Below, in pieces: positions 53,797 through 64,000 of a stretch of 64,000 nt of DNA. The DNA lies in the NCBI RefSeq assembly GCF_900090045.1, contig NC_041788.1, positions 3,500,282-3,564,281 on the forward strand, read 5' to 3'. The stretch's first letter is position 1; each line of letters opens with the position of its first letter. The position numbers were made by a program, and so were the translations under genes. A model generated the notes under the pieces. It had not been told where the DNA came from and made no database searches. It was given only the letters and a program-made list of their open reading frames with translations. This stretch comes from Plasmodium malariae. Taxonomy: Eukaryota; Apicomplexa; Aconoidasida; Haemosporida; Plasmodiidae.

Positions 53797-54751
53797 CTAT
53801 CCATCGGTGACAAAGACAGACAACTGTTTTTCATTAGCCAATTTTTCAATAAGATTATCTCGATATTTATTAAATATGGAGTATTTTTCTTGTTTCCATT
53901 GTAACCAATTATGGTACTTAATCTTTGTAATAAAATTTTCTTTACTTTGTACCCAATTTTCCCATTTTTTATTTTTCCAATAAAATTTATTATTCCCTTT
54001 ATATATGAACTCTTCTGTTTTTTCTGAATCTGAAGTTTTTTTATTTTCCATATTATTCACACATTCACATTCTTCATCTGTCCAGTTTCTCATTAACCAT
54101 AAAAATTTTTGGTACTTTTGCCAGTGGTTCCATCTATCATCTATTAACTCTCTCATATTTATTTCAACATCATTAATCCAAATTTGCCAATCCTTACCCA
54201 TATCTTGTTTCCATTCGGTATGAATCCATTTATTCCAGAAATTTTCATTCCATGTTAAGGATTTTTTATAAATAGGTGATTTATATATTTTATTAATATT
54301 TTCGCAAATATCTTTCCATTTGTTTTGCACCATTTTAATCCATTCATTCCATTCGTTTGATTTATGTTGCATCCAAGATTCTTTTCCTTTTTGTAAAGAT
54401 ATAATAAAATTCTTGTAGTCATCTTCCAAGCCTATTTTCCAATTATTCCACTCGTCATTCCACTCTTTTGGTACTCCTGCTTCTTCATCTAATTCTGATC
54501 CATCCAACGGTCTGCGTTCATTGAAACTCTTTTCATGCTGAAGAGACTAAACAAAATTTAAAATATATTATTAAAATACATTTTTGAAAACACAATTTCA
54601 TGTAATATATAGTAATTTATAATGTTATGCACAGTTAAGAAGATATTTAAGCATGTTAACTTATACGTAATTTCTATTATACTGGAGTAATATTGCTTAA
54701 AATAAGAACGGACGATAAAGTAAATAAGGCAACAGTAATAGAAGAAACCAT
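53797..54751 (-). CDS. Tryptophan-rich antigen, signal-peptide type
   Basis: There are two exons, 54751-54683 and 54546-53797, joined in phase 0 for 272 residues. Exon 1 (23 codons, MVSSITVALFTLSSVLILSN...) is a classical cleavable signal peptide ending at a GTATAA donor. The long open frame alone would miss it because the frame has no ATG of its own near the acceptor. Exon 2 carries about 22 Trp in helical spacing (for example EWNDEWNNW, WQIWIND, NHWQKYQKFLWLMRNW), the tryptophan-rich domain of Pv-fam-a/TRAg proteins. It is expected to be secreted or surface-associated in blood stages, and some relatives bind red cells. It differs from the gene at 43736-44890 by having a signal peptide instead of a membrane exon. 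Confidence 0.85.
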
Positions 54752-57700
54752 TTTATAATAGCTCAATTACTATTTTATAATAGTATTATAGATATTACTT
54801 TTTATATATTTTTATATTTCATAAATTAATTTTTCTTAGGATATATAAATATATATATAAATTTATTTGTAAATTTTAATTGAAAAAAAGAAAAAAATAA
54901 CTTTTAGAATAAATTCCATAAAGAAAAAAAAAAAAAAAAAAAATAAATAGATAAATAAATAAATTAATATGATATACAATACAATTAAAAAAAATTTAAT
55001 TTTATTATTTCTGTATATAAACCAACTAAAAAAGTTTTAAAAAAAAAGTGAACAAATACGAATTATTAATTAATCCCATTTTTTTTAGAGTTTCGTTTTT
55101 TCTTTGAAAATTATTTTATAGATCAAAAAATATAATAATATATAATGAACATTTATCAATGTATACAATTACATGGTGTACATAATTTGTTATATATAGA
55201 GCATTATCTTTTTTTTTTATATTAGATTCGTAAGAACACTATATGGGTGTGTGTGATGTTTGTTTCTTTAGTAAAGTATTTTTTATTTTGTTTTTTATTG
55301 AAAAACGTGCATTTTCCTTTGAAGTCCATTGCATGAAAGATTATAAATTTTTTTTTTTTTTTTTTACTTTTATAAATAAACGCTTTTTAATTGTTTTTAA
55401 AAAGATGTAGAAATAATAAAATAGGTTCAGATATAAATTACTAGTTGTCAATGCTTGTTCAGAATGGATATTGTAATGATTTTTTAGGGATTGTTTCTAC
55501 TTCAAATTATTGAAATTAATAATATGAATCTTAAGAAAATTGTTATTTTAAGGAAGTTGTGGAATTTTAAATTTATATGCCCCCTTTAAGAATTTTTATC
55601 TAAAGAATTTTCATTATTTATTTATTTTTTTTATTACCATGATAAATAATAAAATCCTTTTATAACTTTGTGTATTAATATATTTTGGTTATAAGAAATA
55701 TAAGAACAATAAAATATACTGTGAAAAACAAATATTAAAAAAGTTCGTTTTAATTTTCATAAAATAATTAAAGAAATATTTAGGGAAAAATGTTAAAAAA
55801 TGATAAATTTGAAAAAAGAAAAAGAGGAATTAGTAGGACGCTCTAAAGTATGATATACCAAAGGATTATCTTTATTAATTCTTAATTTTATTATGGAAAT
55901 GTGTATATATGTAGCACTTTTATTTTTATTGAGTATAAGAATTTTAAATTAGTATTTATATTTTTATTATATGTATTCATCCTGTACCAATTTATAGAAT
56001 TTTTTGTGCATAAATTGTTTTTTCTATTATAAAAAATTTCATTCCTTTTTTTTTTTTTTTTTTAATAATATTATATAATAAAAAAACGTTTAATAAACCT
56101 GCCATGTTTATAAATGGATTTAGTAATGTATTTTATGTGTTATATACATAAAGTTTAATAAAATTTAAAGAACAAAATTTTGTAACATATTCATTAATGG
56201 AAAACTGTATTTTATGATAAATATCAAGTTTTTATATTTGTAACCTTTGTAACTTTAGCTGTTTTTAAAGGGCAGTTTTTCTGGGTACAATTGATTTTGT
56301 AATATAATATAATTTTAATATTATGTACATATATATATTTATATGAGTTATAATTGAAATATTATATATATTAAATATTACTTGTAACTATTTTTTTCTT
56401 TATTTGAATATGTCAGTTGCCAAATAATGTTAGGGCTAAATGTGCATTACTACATAACTCTGAAATGCATTGTATATTCATTATTTTTATAATTGTAATT
56501 ACTCATAAAAATAATCCATTATTATAATTACAGATATTTAATGTCTAAAGTAAATATATAAAAAAGTGCATTTCTATTTTGAAATTTTTTACGTGATATA
56601 TAATTAAGAGTAATTTTATAACGCTATTTAGAAAAATTATATATATATTTTGATTAATTCGTTTATTCATTCATTATTATAATTTTATATGTAGCTCGCA
56701 AAAGGAAGAATAGCTACTTTAAAATTTTTTTATAATCATTATAAATTCCCTTTTGCTTTATTATTTTAATATTATATAAAGAAATAAGAATTTGAAATTA
56801 TGAATAATTACTAAATAAAAACAATTTTTTTCAATAGGCCCAAAATGTTATCCATATGGGAATAAAATTTATACGTAACAAAAAATAACACGTATACCAA
56901 TATATGTTCTAAATTGTGTGTATAAAAATAAAATATTTAAGGTTATTTTATTTTAGATTAATTCTTAATAACACTTATATATATATGTATATATACAGTT
57001 ATTTTTTTAGCTTTTTTTAATATTTAGAAAAAAAAAACATAATGAAATATTTTTATATTATTTTTATTAGTATATAATTTCAGTGCTATATTGATAATTT
57101 ACGAGGGTTAACTGTTTTGCAAATATAGAAAAATAAAAGTAAAATGTGCTTGTTTTACATTATTTCATTTATTATATTTAAATTAATTATTATTTTTAGG
57201 CATGAAGCCAAGAATATAGTAATTTACTTGTTCATTAGAGTTGTCCTTTCGATTAATATTAGTTTTTCTTGAAACTACAAAAACGTTATTATTAGAAAAA
57301 TTAACAAATATGCACCAAATGTTTTAATAGTTAGTAATGTGTTTCATAATATATTCACAAATTTATAATTAAAAAAATTTTAAATATCATAATGTTATAC
57401 CAATATTTTTATATATTTAAATATATTGAAAAATTTCAACATATGTTTAAGTGGTGACAAATAATAAAATAATTATTAATACATTATATAATTAAATTAA
57501 ATAAGAGCTACAAAAATTTTTTAAAAGTACAATAAGTAATTTACCCATAACATACGAAAATAAAACATACTATATCAAGAAATTATACAATATATGATTA
57601 ATTAAACACAATTGTGATCTCAGTTCATTTTAGTAAATTTTTATATACATATAATATTACACCCACATATATAAAAAAATTAAAATGATATCTATTTTAT

Positions 57701-57830
57701 ATAATTTATATAATCTTTATGATATTTACATAAAATAGATTTTTATGCATATGTAATAATAAACAAAAAATACAAGTATTTATACAAAAAAATCAACATT
57801 ACGTAAAAACCAAAATGCTTAAGTAAAAAA
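54752..57830. other. Non-coding stretch
   Basis: No supportable gene in about 3.1 kb. It is A/T-rich with poly-T and poly-A runs such as 55349-55366 and 56046-56063. Confidence 0.5.
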
Positions 57831-57940
57831 AAAACAAAAAAAATGTGAAATAAAACAAAAAAAAAATGTAAAATAAAACAAAAAAAATGTAAAATAAAAC
57901 AAAAAAAATGTAAAATAAAACAAAAAAAATGTAAAAAATA
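57831..57940. repeat. 21-bp minisatellite
   Basis: About five copies of TAAAACAAAAAAAATGTAAA lie head to tail with small length changes in the A run. On the minus strand they give a Phe/His/Cys-rich open frame (57743-58063) that is repeat-derived and not called as a gene. Confidence 0.8.
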
Positions 57941-58407
57941 TAAAGAAATGATAGATAAATAAATAAAGAAATGTAGAAAAAAAAATCTAAAATTACATAA
58001 TAAGCTTAAGTATTCATTATATTCCTTTTGTTCATTAATATATATTTCATATAAAAAAAGCATTTAAATATTTATACCTTTATATTTTTATTTTGTACTA
58101 TTGTATTGGATAAATCCTTCAATAACTAATATTTGAAATTAATTTTCTTTATAGGAAAATAAAATCTTGTAATGTATAACTCTTGCATTCTTTTTCATAT
58201 GAATTCTCACATTTATTGATGTGCACCAGTTTAAAAAAGGTAAAATAATTGCATTAGTAACTGAAAAAAATTGCAAAATATATACTTATTATAATTTTAT
58301 ATAATATAATGTCCACATGACGGAATGTTGGTAATATTGGTTTTATTCGTATTAACCTGTATACACTTAAGTTTTTTGGGTACCTATCTACGTCTTTTGA
58401 TTTTTTT

Positions 58408-59130
58408 TTACTGTTTTACTAGATTATCTGTATCTTTTTTGTTTTTTGCTTTTATTTTTAATCTTTGTTCTGGATCTTGAGTTTTTAAGAGTTCTTTTAA
58501 AAATGAAATAGCTAAATCTTGCAATGCTTCCGTATATTCGTCCTTAACTACAAATTTTTCTAAATGTCTTAAATGGTCTTCTTTTTTAGTAATTGCTATG
58601 TATTTTAATTTTTTATAATCTACTTCTTATTCTTTTAATATATCTTCTAGACTTCCTAAGTCTTCTTCAATTTCTTCCATTTGTGGAATTTCTCATGCAT
58701 TATCTTTATTTTCCGGGTTATTTACATTATCAACTTATTCATTTTCTAGGTCATCCGTTACATGCTAGGGATCATTATTAGCATTTTCTGGAATGTCGTT
58801 ATTATGTGTTGGATTAGTTTCATTTGATTATCTTAATGATCTTACAGTTCTTAAGTCTAATGTTTTAAGGCTAAGTTTTTTATCAGAAGTTTTATCATAT
58901 GGCCCCTATAAATTATTATGAAAATAATATAATTATCATATGGATTATATTTATATAGGGATTAATGATATATTTATAAAATATAAGGTAACAAAAATAA
59001 GTAAAAAATATAATATATTTTTATTATTATATTTTTTTTTTTGCCATACCGAATATGAACAGTTTCGAGATGAAATTAATAGTATGGATAAACATATTTT
59101 AATAAAAACGAAAAAAATGTTTTTTTCTTT
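58408..59130 (-). pseudogene. Exported-protein pseudogene broken by nonsense codons
   Basis: Exon 2 runs from 58905 (after acceptor TTTATAG) to a TAA at 58410-58408. That is 166 codons in one unshifted frame, broken by five internal stops (TAA, TAG, TAA, TGA, TAA) and by no indel. The text between the stops is convincing protein, for example IPQMEEIEEDLGSLEDILKE and FVVKDEYTEALQDLAI. A PEXEL-like R-S-L-R sits just before the first stop. A first-exon relic ends at a GTATGG donor (59049), phase 0, and reads FIKICLSILLISSRNCSYS, close to exon 1 of the exported gene at 32774-33898, but its ATG is lost. The mature family is unrecognised. Confidence 0.75.
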
Positions 59131-60563
59131 TGTGTTATATTTACTTAAGGACTTTCCATTATATCTATATTATTCTAAATAAAAAATTTGGCTAGTATTT
59201 TATTTATTGATCTTAAAACAGTAATAATTCACATGTTAATAATTTTTTTATAGTAATTCAAAAATTTATTTTTAAATATAAAAATAATTAAAAATTGTAA
59301 AAAAAATAATATAAAAATACTAGAATCAATTATTGAATTATAAAAAAAAAAAAAATCTAAAAGAAATTCTATATATAAACTTAAATTATGACGTTCCTTA
59401 TATAAAATAAAAAAAAATTCAATTAAGTTCAAAATAATATATATAATATGTTTTTTTTAGTTAACGACCAAATGTTATATTTTATATTGATAATTATTTT
59501 GTTTCTATTTTTAAATAATGTGGTTTAACAATATATAATTTCTGTTAATTTAAGAACGATAATTTTAAAATAATTAAATAATTAACAAAATGGTTGGAAA
59601 AATATCTAAAGTTCGACATATAATAATTTTTTTATTTTTTATTATATAGAAAGTAAGAAGTTATTACATATAAAATATATAGTATGAGAATGAAAAGGAA
59701 AAATAAATTGAAGCGAAAAAATGATTGAAGAAGTATAGATAAAAAATACAAATATAACCAACCTTTATAATCGAAATAAATCATTGGGCTGCATGTATAA
59801 TACCTGATAGTTATAATAAGCATGTTTTAAATTTTTTAGAAAAGTTATCGTAAGTTTTCTATGTTTATATAGATATATAAAATTACAATAAAAATTTTTG
59901 CACACAATTTTTATTTTTTTTTTTTATTAAGTTATGGCTTTTTTTTATATATTTTTCCTTTTTAAATAAATGAATAATATATATTTTTTTATAAATAAAT
60001 GTCCATTAAAACTACATCAACTATAGGTAGATCTTAAATAAAGGAAAACGGAAATTGTTTTTTTAAAAATTGGTTATATTTAATGTGCTATTTAAAAATA
60101 TTATATATTGTTTTTAATAAAATCCAAGAATTTAGTCATAAGAAATATTAATTTTCATTTAGCCATATGAATTATTAAAAGGAAGTAAGAAAAATTGACT
60201 TTACATCATATATATTTAATGATTATGTTTTTATTTTGATATACGGATTTATGACCAACCTCAATTATAAATTATTACCAGAAAATGTTCTTAAAGAGAA
60301 AGCTGGATTTATATTTTAGTTTATTTAAAATAATATAAAACGGTGCAACATACATATTTTTGAATGATCTAATTAAGGAGTGATAAATAATTTGAATGTA
60401 ATAATTAGGAAGTATAGAATAATAAAATTAAAAAATTATACAAACAAATAAATATTTTGTTTTATATAATGTCATTCTCATAAATAAGAACATTTAAATT
60501 TTACTTTTATAATTAATATATATATATATGTTATATGTATATATTTAAATATATGAATTTAAT
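59131..60563. other. Non-coding stretch before the PHIST gene
   Basis: No supportable gene. Phe/Ile-rich open frames on both strands are A/T-encoded. The last part would contain the PHIST promoter. Confidence 0.5.
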
Positions 60564-62830
60564 ATGGAATATTGGAGCTCTCAAATTCATATTTCATCTA
60601 GAAAATCCTTACTAGCTAATGAGGAAAATTATAACCATTATTCTGCAAACCTTTTAAAAGGGGTAGATGTTAAAATTAGTAAAAATGGCATTAGAAAATA
60701 TGAATTTTCAAGATATATGAATATCCTTATTCTTTCATTGCTTTATTTGCTATTACAAGTAAGATTATATATAATTTTATTATTACATGAACGTATTCGT
60801 TTCCTTTAATATTAATTTTTTTTTTTGTCAGTTAAATTATAACGAAAACAAAACTATTTTTTTTAAACTATATTTTTAAATATGTTTGCAGTACATGTGT
60901 AATTATGAAGGTGCTATAGTTACAGAATTACAATATAGAAATAGATATTCAAGGATTTTAGGTGAACCCGTTTTAAAAAATAAAAAAGAAAATGTTATAA
61001 GATATAAGAGTGAAAATTGTTTAGAATATGGTAATTTAACAAAAGTAACTAAAGATAATTGTAATAATAAACATATCCAAGAAATGAATGATTTATATGA
61101 AAAATTTTTTGTTACAAATGACGAACGCGGTGTAAGTAGTAATAATAATAATAATAATTTTTATGGTGGTAGTAACAATACATATAATTACCAAAATGGA
61201 AATTATTCTGGCAATTATAATAACCAAAATGGAAATTATTCTGGCAATTATAATAACCAGAATGGAAATTATTCTGGCAATTATAATAACCAGAATGGAA
61301 ATTATTCTGGCAATTATAATAACCAAAATGGAAATTATGCTGGCAATTATAACCAAAATGGAAAAATTTCTGGCAATTATAATAGCCAAAATGGAAATTA
61401 TGCTGGCACTTATAATAACCAAAATGGAAAAATTTCTGGCAATTATAATAACCAAAATGGAAATTATGCTGGTAATTATAATAGCCAAAATGGAAATTAT
61501 GCTGGCACTTATAATAACCAAAATGGAAAAATTTCTGGCAATTATATTAACCAAAATGGAAATTATGCTGGCAATTATAATAACCAAAATGGAAATTATG
61601 CTGGCAATTATATAACCAAAATGGAAAATTTCTGGCAATTATAATAGCCAAAATGGAAATTATGCTGGCACTTATAATAACCAAAATGGAAAAATTTCTG
61701 GCAATTATAATAACCAAAATGGAAATTATGCTGGCACTTATAATAAGTACGTTGGACTTAATAACCAAAATGGAAATTTTTCTTCTAACTGTAGTAATAA
61801 TAATACAAATAATAAACAAAATGAAATGTTTTCTCAGCATAAAAGGGATACATCAAATGACAAAAATGAAAATCTTTCTAACAATATTAAGGATACAGAT
61901 AATAGCGAAAATAATGGATTTTCAGGCAATATCAATGATACAAATAATAATGAAAATGAAAACACTTTTGGCAATAGCAGCGATACGAATAATAATAAAA
62001 ATGAAGTTACTTTTGGTAATATGGAGGATAAAGGTAATAGCGAAAATGAAAAGATAACTGGGGATATGTGGAATACATACAATAACCAAAATGGTAATTA
62101 TGAAAGTAACGGGGATGTAACTAATAATCAAAATAGTAGTTATGATGATTGTAACATAGATGAAAATAATAATCAGAATGATAATAATACTGAAAATAAC
62201 TTGGATGAAAATAGTAATCAAAAAGAGCAACATCGTGAGGAAGGAACAGATAAAAGATGTAATAATGTAGATAAAAAATCTTCTTCATTTTCTTCTGATG
62301 GTGATGATGGTGATGATGAGGATGATGGAAATTATTCAGATGATAACGAGAAATCAAGTTTTTTTAATAAATGTACAGATAATAAGTCAGAACAAAAAAA
62401 TATTTCAGAAGATAAATTGGAAGAATTAATATTGAGTTTAGGTACTTCGATAGATAGTACAGCTATGTTTAATATATTTACACATCTTAACATTAGTGAA
62501 AGAAAAAAATTCTTTGATAAGATGGTACGTGCTATGATGTTTTGGGAAAAATTAACTAAATCTTCTGGTATAAATGATGATTATAAAAATAAACAGTGGA
62601 TGAAAGTCTATGATGATATGATATATGAACTAAAAGAAAAAGAAAAATCATCATTTAATAAATTATATTTATATCTTAAAAAAGGACGTATTAAAAGTAC
62701 CACATTTGTTCAAATAATAAGAGATACTAGAGATGTTTGGATTGAATTGGGCAAAGATATAGATAATAGGTGGATAGGTTATTTAAACGGTAAAGCAAAG
62801 AATTGTAGGACAAAATATAAGAATAAATAA
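60564..62830 (+). pseudogene. PHIST exported protein, frame broken in its repeat
   Basis: Exon 1 is 60564-60758 (65 codons, recessed hydrophobic segment YMNILILSLLYLLLQ) and exon 2 is 60892-62830, joined in phase 0. A canonical PEXEL R86-I-L88-G-E90 (YSRILGEP) follows. Next come about seventeen 11-residue Asn/Gly/Tyr repeats, a degenerate Asn-rich part, an acidic Ser/Asp run, and a C-terminal PHIST/PRESAN domain (62409-62827; MFNIFTHLNISERKKFFDKM ... FWEKL ... WMKVYDDM ... VWIELGKDIDNRW). Two single-base losses relative to the repeat consensus (near 61611-61614 and at 61625-61628) shift the frame by two, giving a stop at 61642-61644 before the PHIST domain. Corrected, the protein would be about 711 residues. 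PHIST proteins remodel the red-cell cytoskeleton. Either the gene is truncated or these are homopolymer sequencing errors. Confidence 0.8.
61187..61760 (+). repeat. 33-bp tandem repeat coding GNYNNQNGNYA-type units
   Basis: About seventeen units of 33 bp encode variants of GNYNNQNGNYS, GNYNNQNGNYA, GNYNSQNGNYA and GTYNNQNGKIS, with one 10-residue unit. From the middle on they form a three-unit, roughly 99-bp higher-order pattern (GNYNNQNGNYA, GNYNSQNGNYA, GTYNNQNGKIS). Because the unit is a multiple of three, other frames on both strands also stay open, which explains the large antisense frames here. Confidence 0.92.
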
Positions 62831-63342
62831 CAGAATTAGTATATTCTGTTTAATTTTTAATAAAAAAGGTGGTGATATATTTATATATGTACGTACATTT
62901 TTATTTAAGAGTTACATGCATGTATATTATAAGAAAATAATTTTTGGCACTTTATACAAAAGTAAGATTATATAATAGTATTCTTGGTTATCCTCAAAAA
63001 ATTAGTGTAGCATATATAGAGATAAAAATTGTTATTTACACTGAAATTTATGAGAACTTATCCTTTTTTAAAAATATTTGATTATGTATATATTGTCTTA
63101 TCATATATAAATATGATAAAAAAATGAAATATATTTGTTATATTTTTTATATTATAATTTTTATGTTATGTAAAAATAAATTCAAAAAAAAGGAAAACAA
63201 ATTTATTATCTATTTTTTTTTGGTATTTTCAATATTGAACAAAAATATTCTTTTATTTTTGTATTTGTTTTTGTTTAATATTTATTTTTAAATCATTTTT
63301 TTTTAGTACTTTTTTTTTATGTTTTAATTTTTCTAGTATAAC
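62831..63342. other. Short spacer between last gene and telomere
   Basis: Only about 510 bp of A/T-rich sequence separate the PHIST stop from the first telomere repeat. No subtelomeric satellite array or further gene is visible. Confidence 0.75.
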
Positions 63343-64000
63343 TTTAGGGTTAGGGTTCAGGGTTTAGGGTTTAGGGTTTAGGGTTTGGGTTCAGGGTTCA
63401 GGGTTCAGGGTTCAGGGTTTAGGGTTTAGGTTTCAGGGTTCAGGGTTCAGGTTTCAGGGTTTAGGGTTTAGGTTTAGGGTTCAGGGTTTAGGGTTCAGGG
63501 TTCGGGTTTAGGGTTTCAGGGTTTAGGTTTAGGGTTCAGGGTTTAGGGTTTAGGGTTCAGGGTTCAGGGTTTAGGGTTTAGGGTTTAGGGTTCAGGGTTC
63601 AGGGTTTTTAGGGTTTAGGGTTTAGGGTTCAGGGTTTAGGGTTCAGGGTTTAGGGTTCAGGTTTGGGTTTAGGGTTCAGGGTTTAGGGTTCAGGGTTCAG
63701 GGTTTAGGGTTAGGTTTGGGGTTCAGGGTTTAGGGTTAGGGTTCAGGGTTCAGGGTTCAGGGTTTAGGTTTAGGGTTCAGGGTTTAGGGTCAGGGTTTAG
63801 GTTTAGGGTTCAGGGTTTAAGGTTTAGGGTTCAGGGTTTAGGGTTCAGGGTTTAGGGTTCAGGGTTTAGGGTTTAGGGCAGGGTTCAGGGTTTAGGGTTT
63901 CAGGGTTTAGGGTTTAGGGTTTAGGGTTCAGGGTTTAGGAGGGTTTAGGGTTTAGGGTTTAGGGTTCAGGTTTAGGGTTTAGGGTTCAGGTTTTAGGGTT
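63343..64000 (+). repeat. Telomere repeat tract
   Basis: Interspersed TTTAGGG and TTCAGGG heptamers (Plasmodium GGGTTYA) run to the end of the window with the G-rich strand 5' to 3' on +, the orientation of a right chromosome end. Scattered off-length units (TTAGGG, TTTGGG, GTTTCAGG, AGGAGGG, GGGCAGGG) occur throughout. Confidence 0.98.

Noticed and set aside
58940..59182. 80-codon + strand open frame
   Set aside because: It lies antisense to the pseudogene's first-exon relic and intron, has no leader, and its hydrophobic part comes from T-rich sequence.
61093..62357. Large antisense and second-frame open frames across the PHIST repeat
   Set aside because: A 33-bp unit keeps several frames open. 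Only the + frame carrying the PEXEL and the PHIST domain makes sense as protein.
1..64000. CRISPR arrays, insertion sequences, prophage or bacterial operons
   Set aside because: The window is a eukaryotic parasite chromosome end. No transposase, direct-repeat/spacer pattern or ribosome-binding-site organisation is present.

Overview
This window is the right-hand end of a Plasmodium chromosome. The evidence is extreme A+T richness (long A/T homopolymers and (TA)n tracts between genes), small GT-AG introns, typical malaria gene families, and a tract of GGGTTTA/GGGTTCA telomere repeats running to the last base on the + strand (63343-64000). The composition and family set (exported proteins with a short signal exon, tryptophan-rich antigens, PIR, PHIST, a reticulocyte-binding protein) fit P. 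malariae best. P. ovale or a relative is possible; P. vivax and P. knowlesi are far more G+C-rich. From memory, the pairing of RON3 with an RBP2-type gene matches the chromosome 14 end of P. vivax.

Layout, left to right. (1) 931-9190, minus: an eight-exon gene of 2259 codons that I assign to rhoptry neck protein RON3, the last core gene. (2) 9.2-21.4 kb: mostly non-coding, with relics: a Cys-containing exon-like stretch near 11.8 kb, a decayed secreted-protein gene at 12.6-13.1 kb, an orphan first exon at 15.7-15.9 kb and a possible coding relic at 20.7-20.9 kb. (3) 21382-30033, plus: a two-exon reticulocyte-binding protein of 2793 residues. (4) A short G+C-rich, hairpin-ending element at 30685-30758. 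(5) 32774-33898, minus: a PEXEL exported lysine-rich protein, followed by a degenerate Lys/Gln repeat block near 34.7-35.0 kb. (6) 37804-38970, plus: a PIR protein. (7) 39879-41334 and 48502-49714, minus: two paralogous exported proteins (Pv-fam-d-like), each followed by a tryptophan-rich antigen (43736-44890 and 53797-54751, minus), so the same pair of families occurs twice. (8) 58408-59130, minus: an exported-protein pseudogene broken only by nonsense codons. (9) 60564-62830, plus: a PHIST protein with a long Asn/Gly/Tyr repeat, split by two one-base losses in the repeat. (10) About 510 bp later, the telomere.

Most of the single-copy-looking coding capacity concerns host-cell invasion and remodelling: RON3 and the RBP act from rhoptries or merozoite surface during invasion, while the exported and PHIST proteins are expected to enter the red cell and PIR and tryptophan-rich proteins to lie at or near infected-cell or merozoite surfaces. 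All exon joins were derived by eye from canonical GT-AG sites, matching phase and signal-peptide logic; none is confirmed by transcripts.
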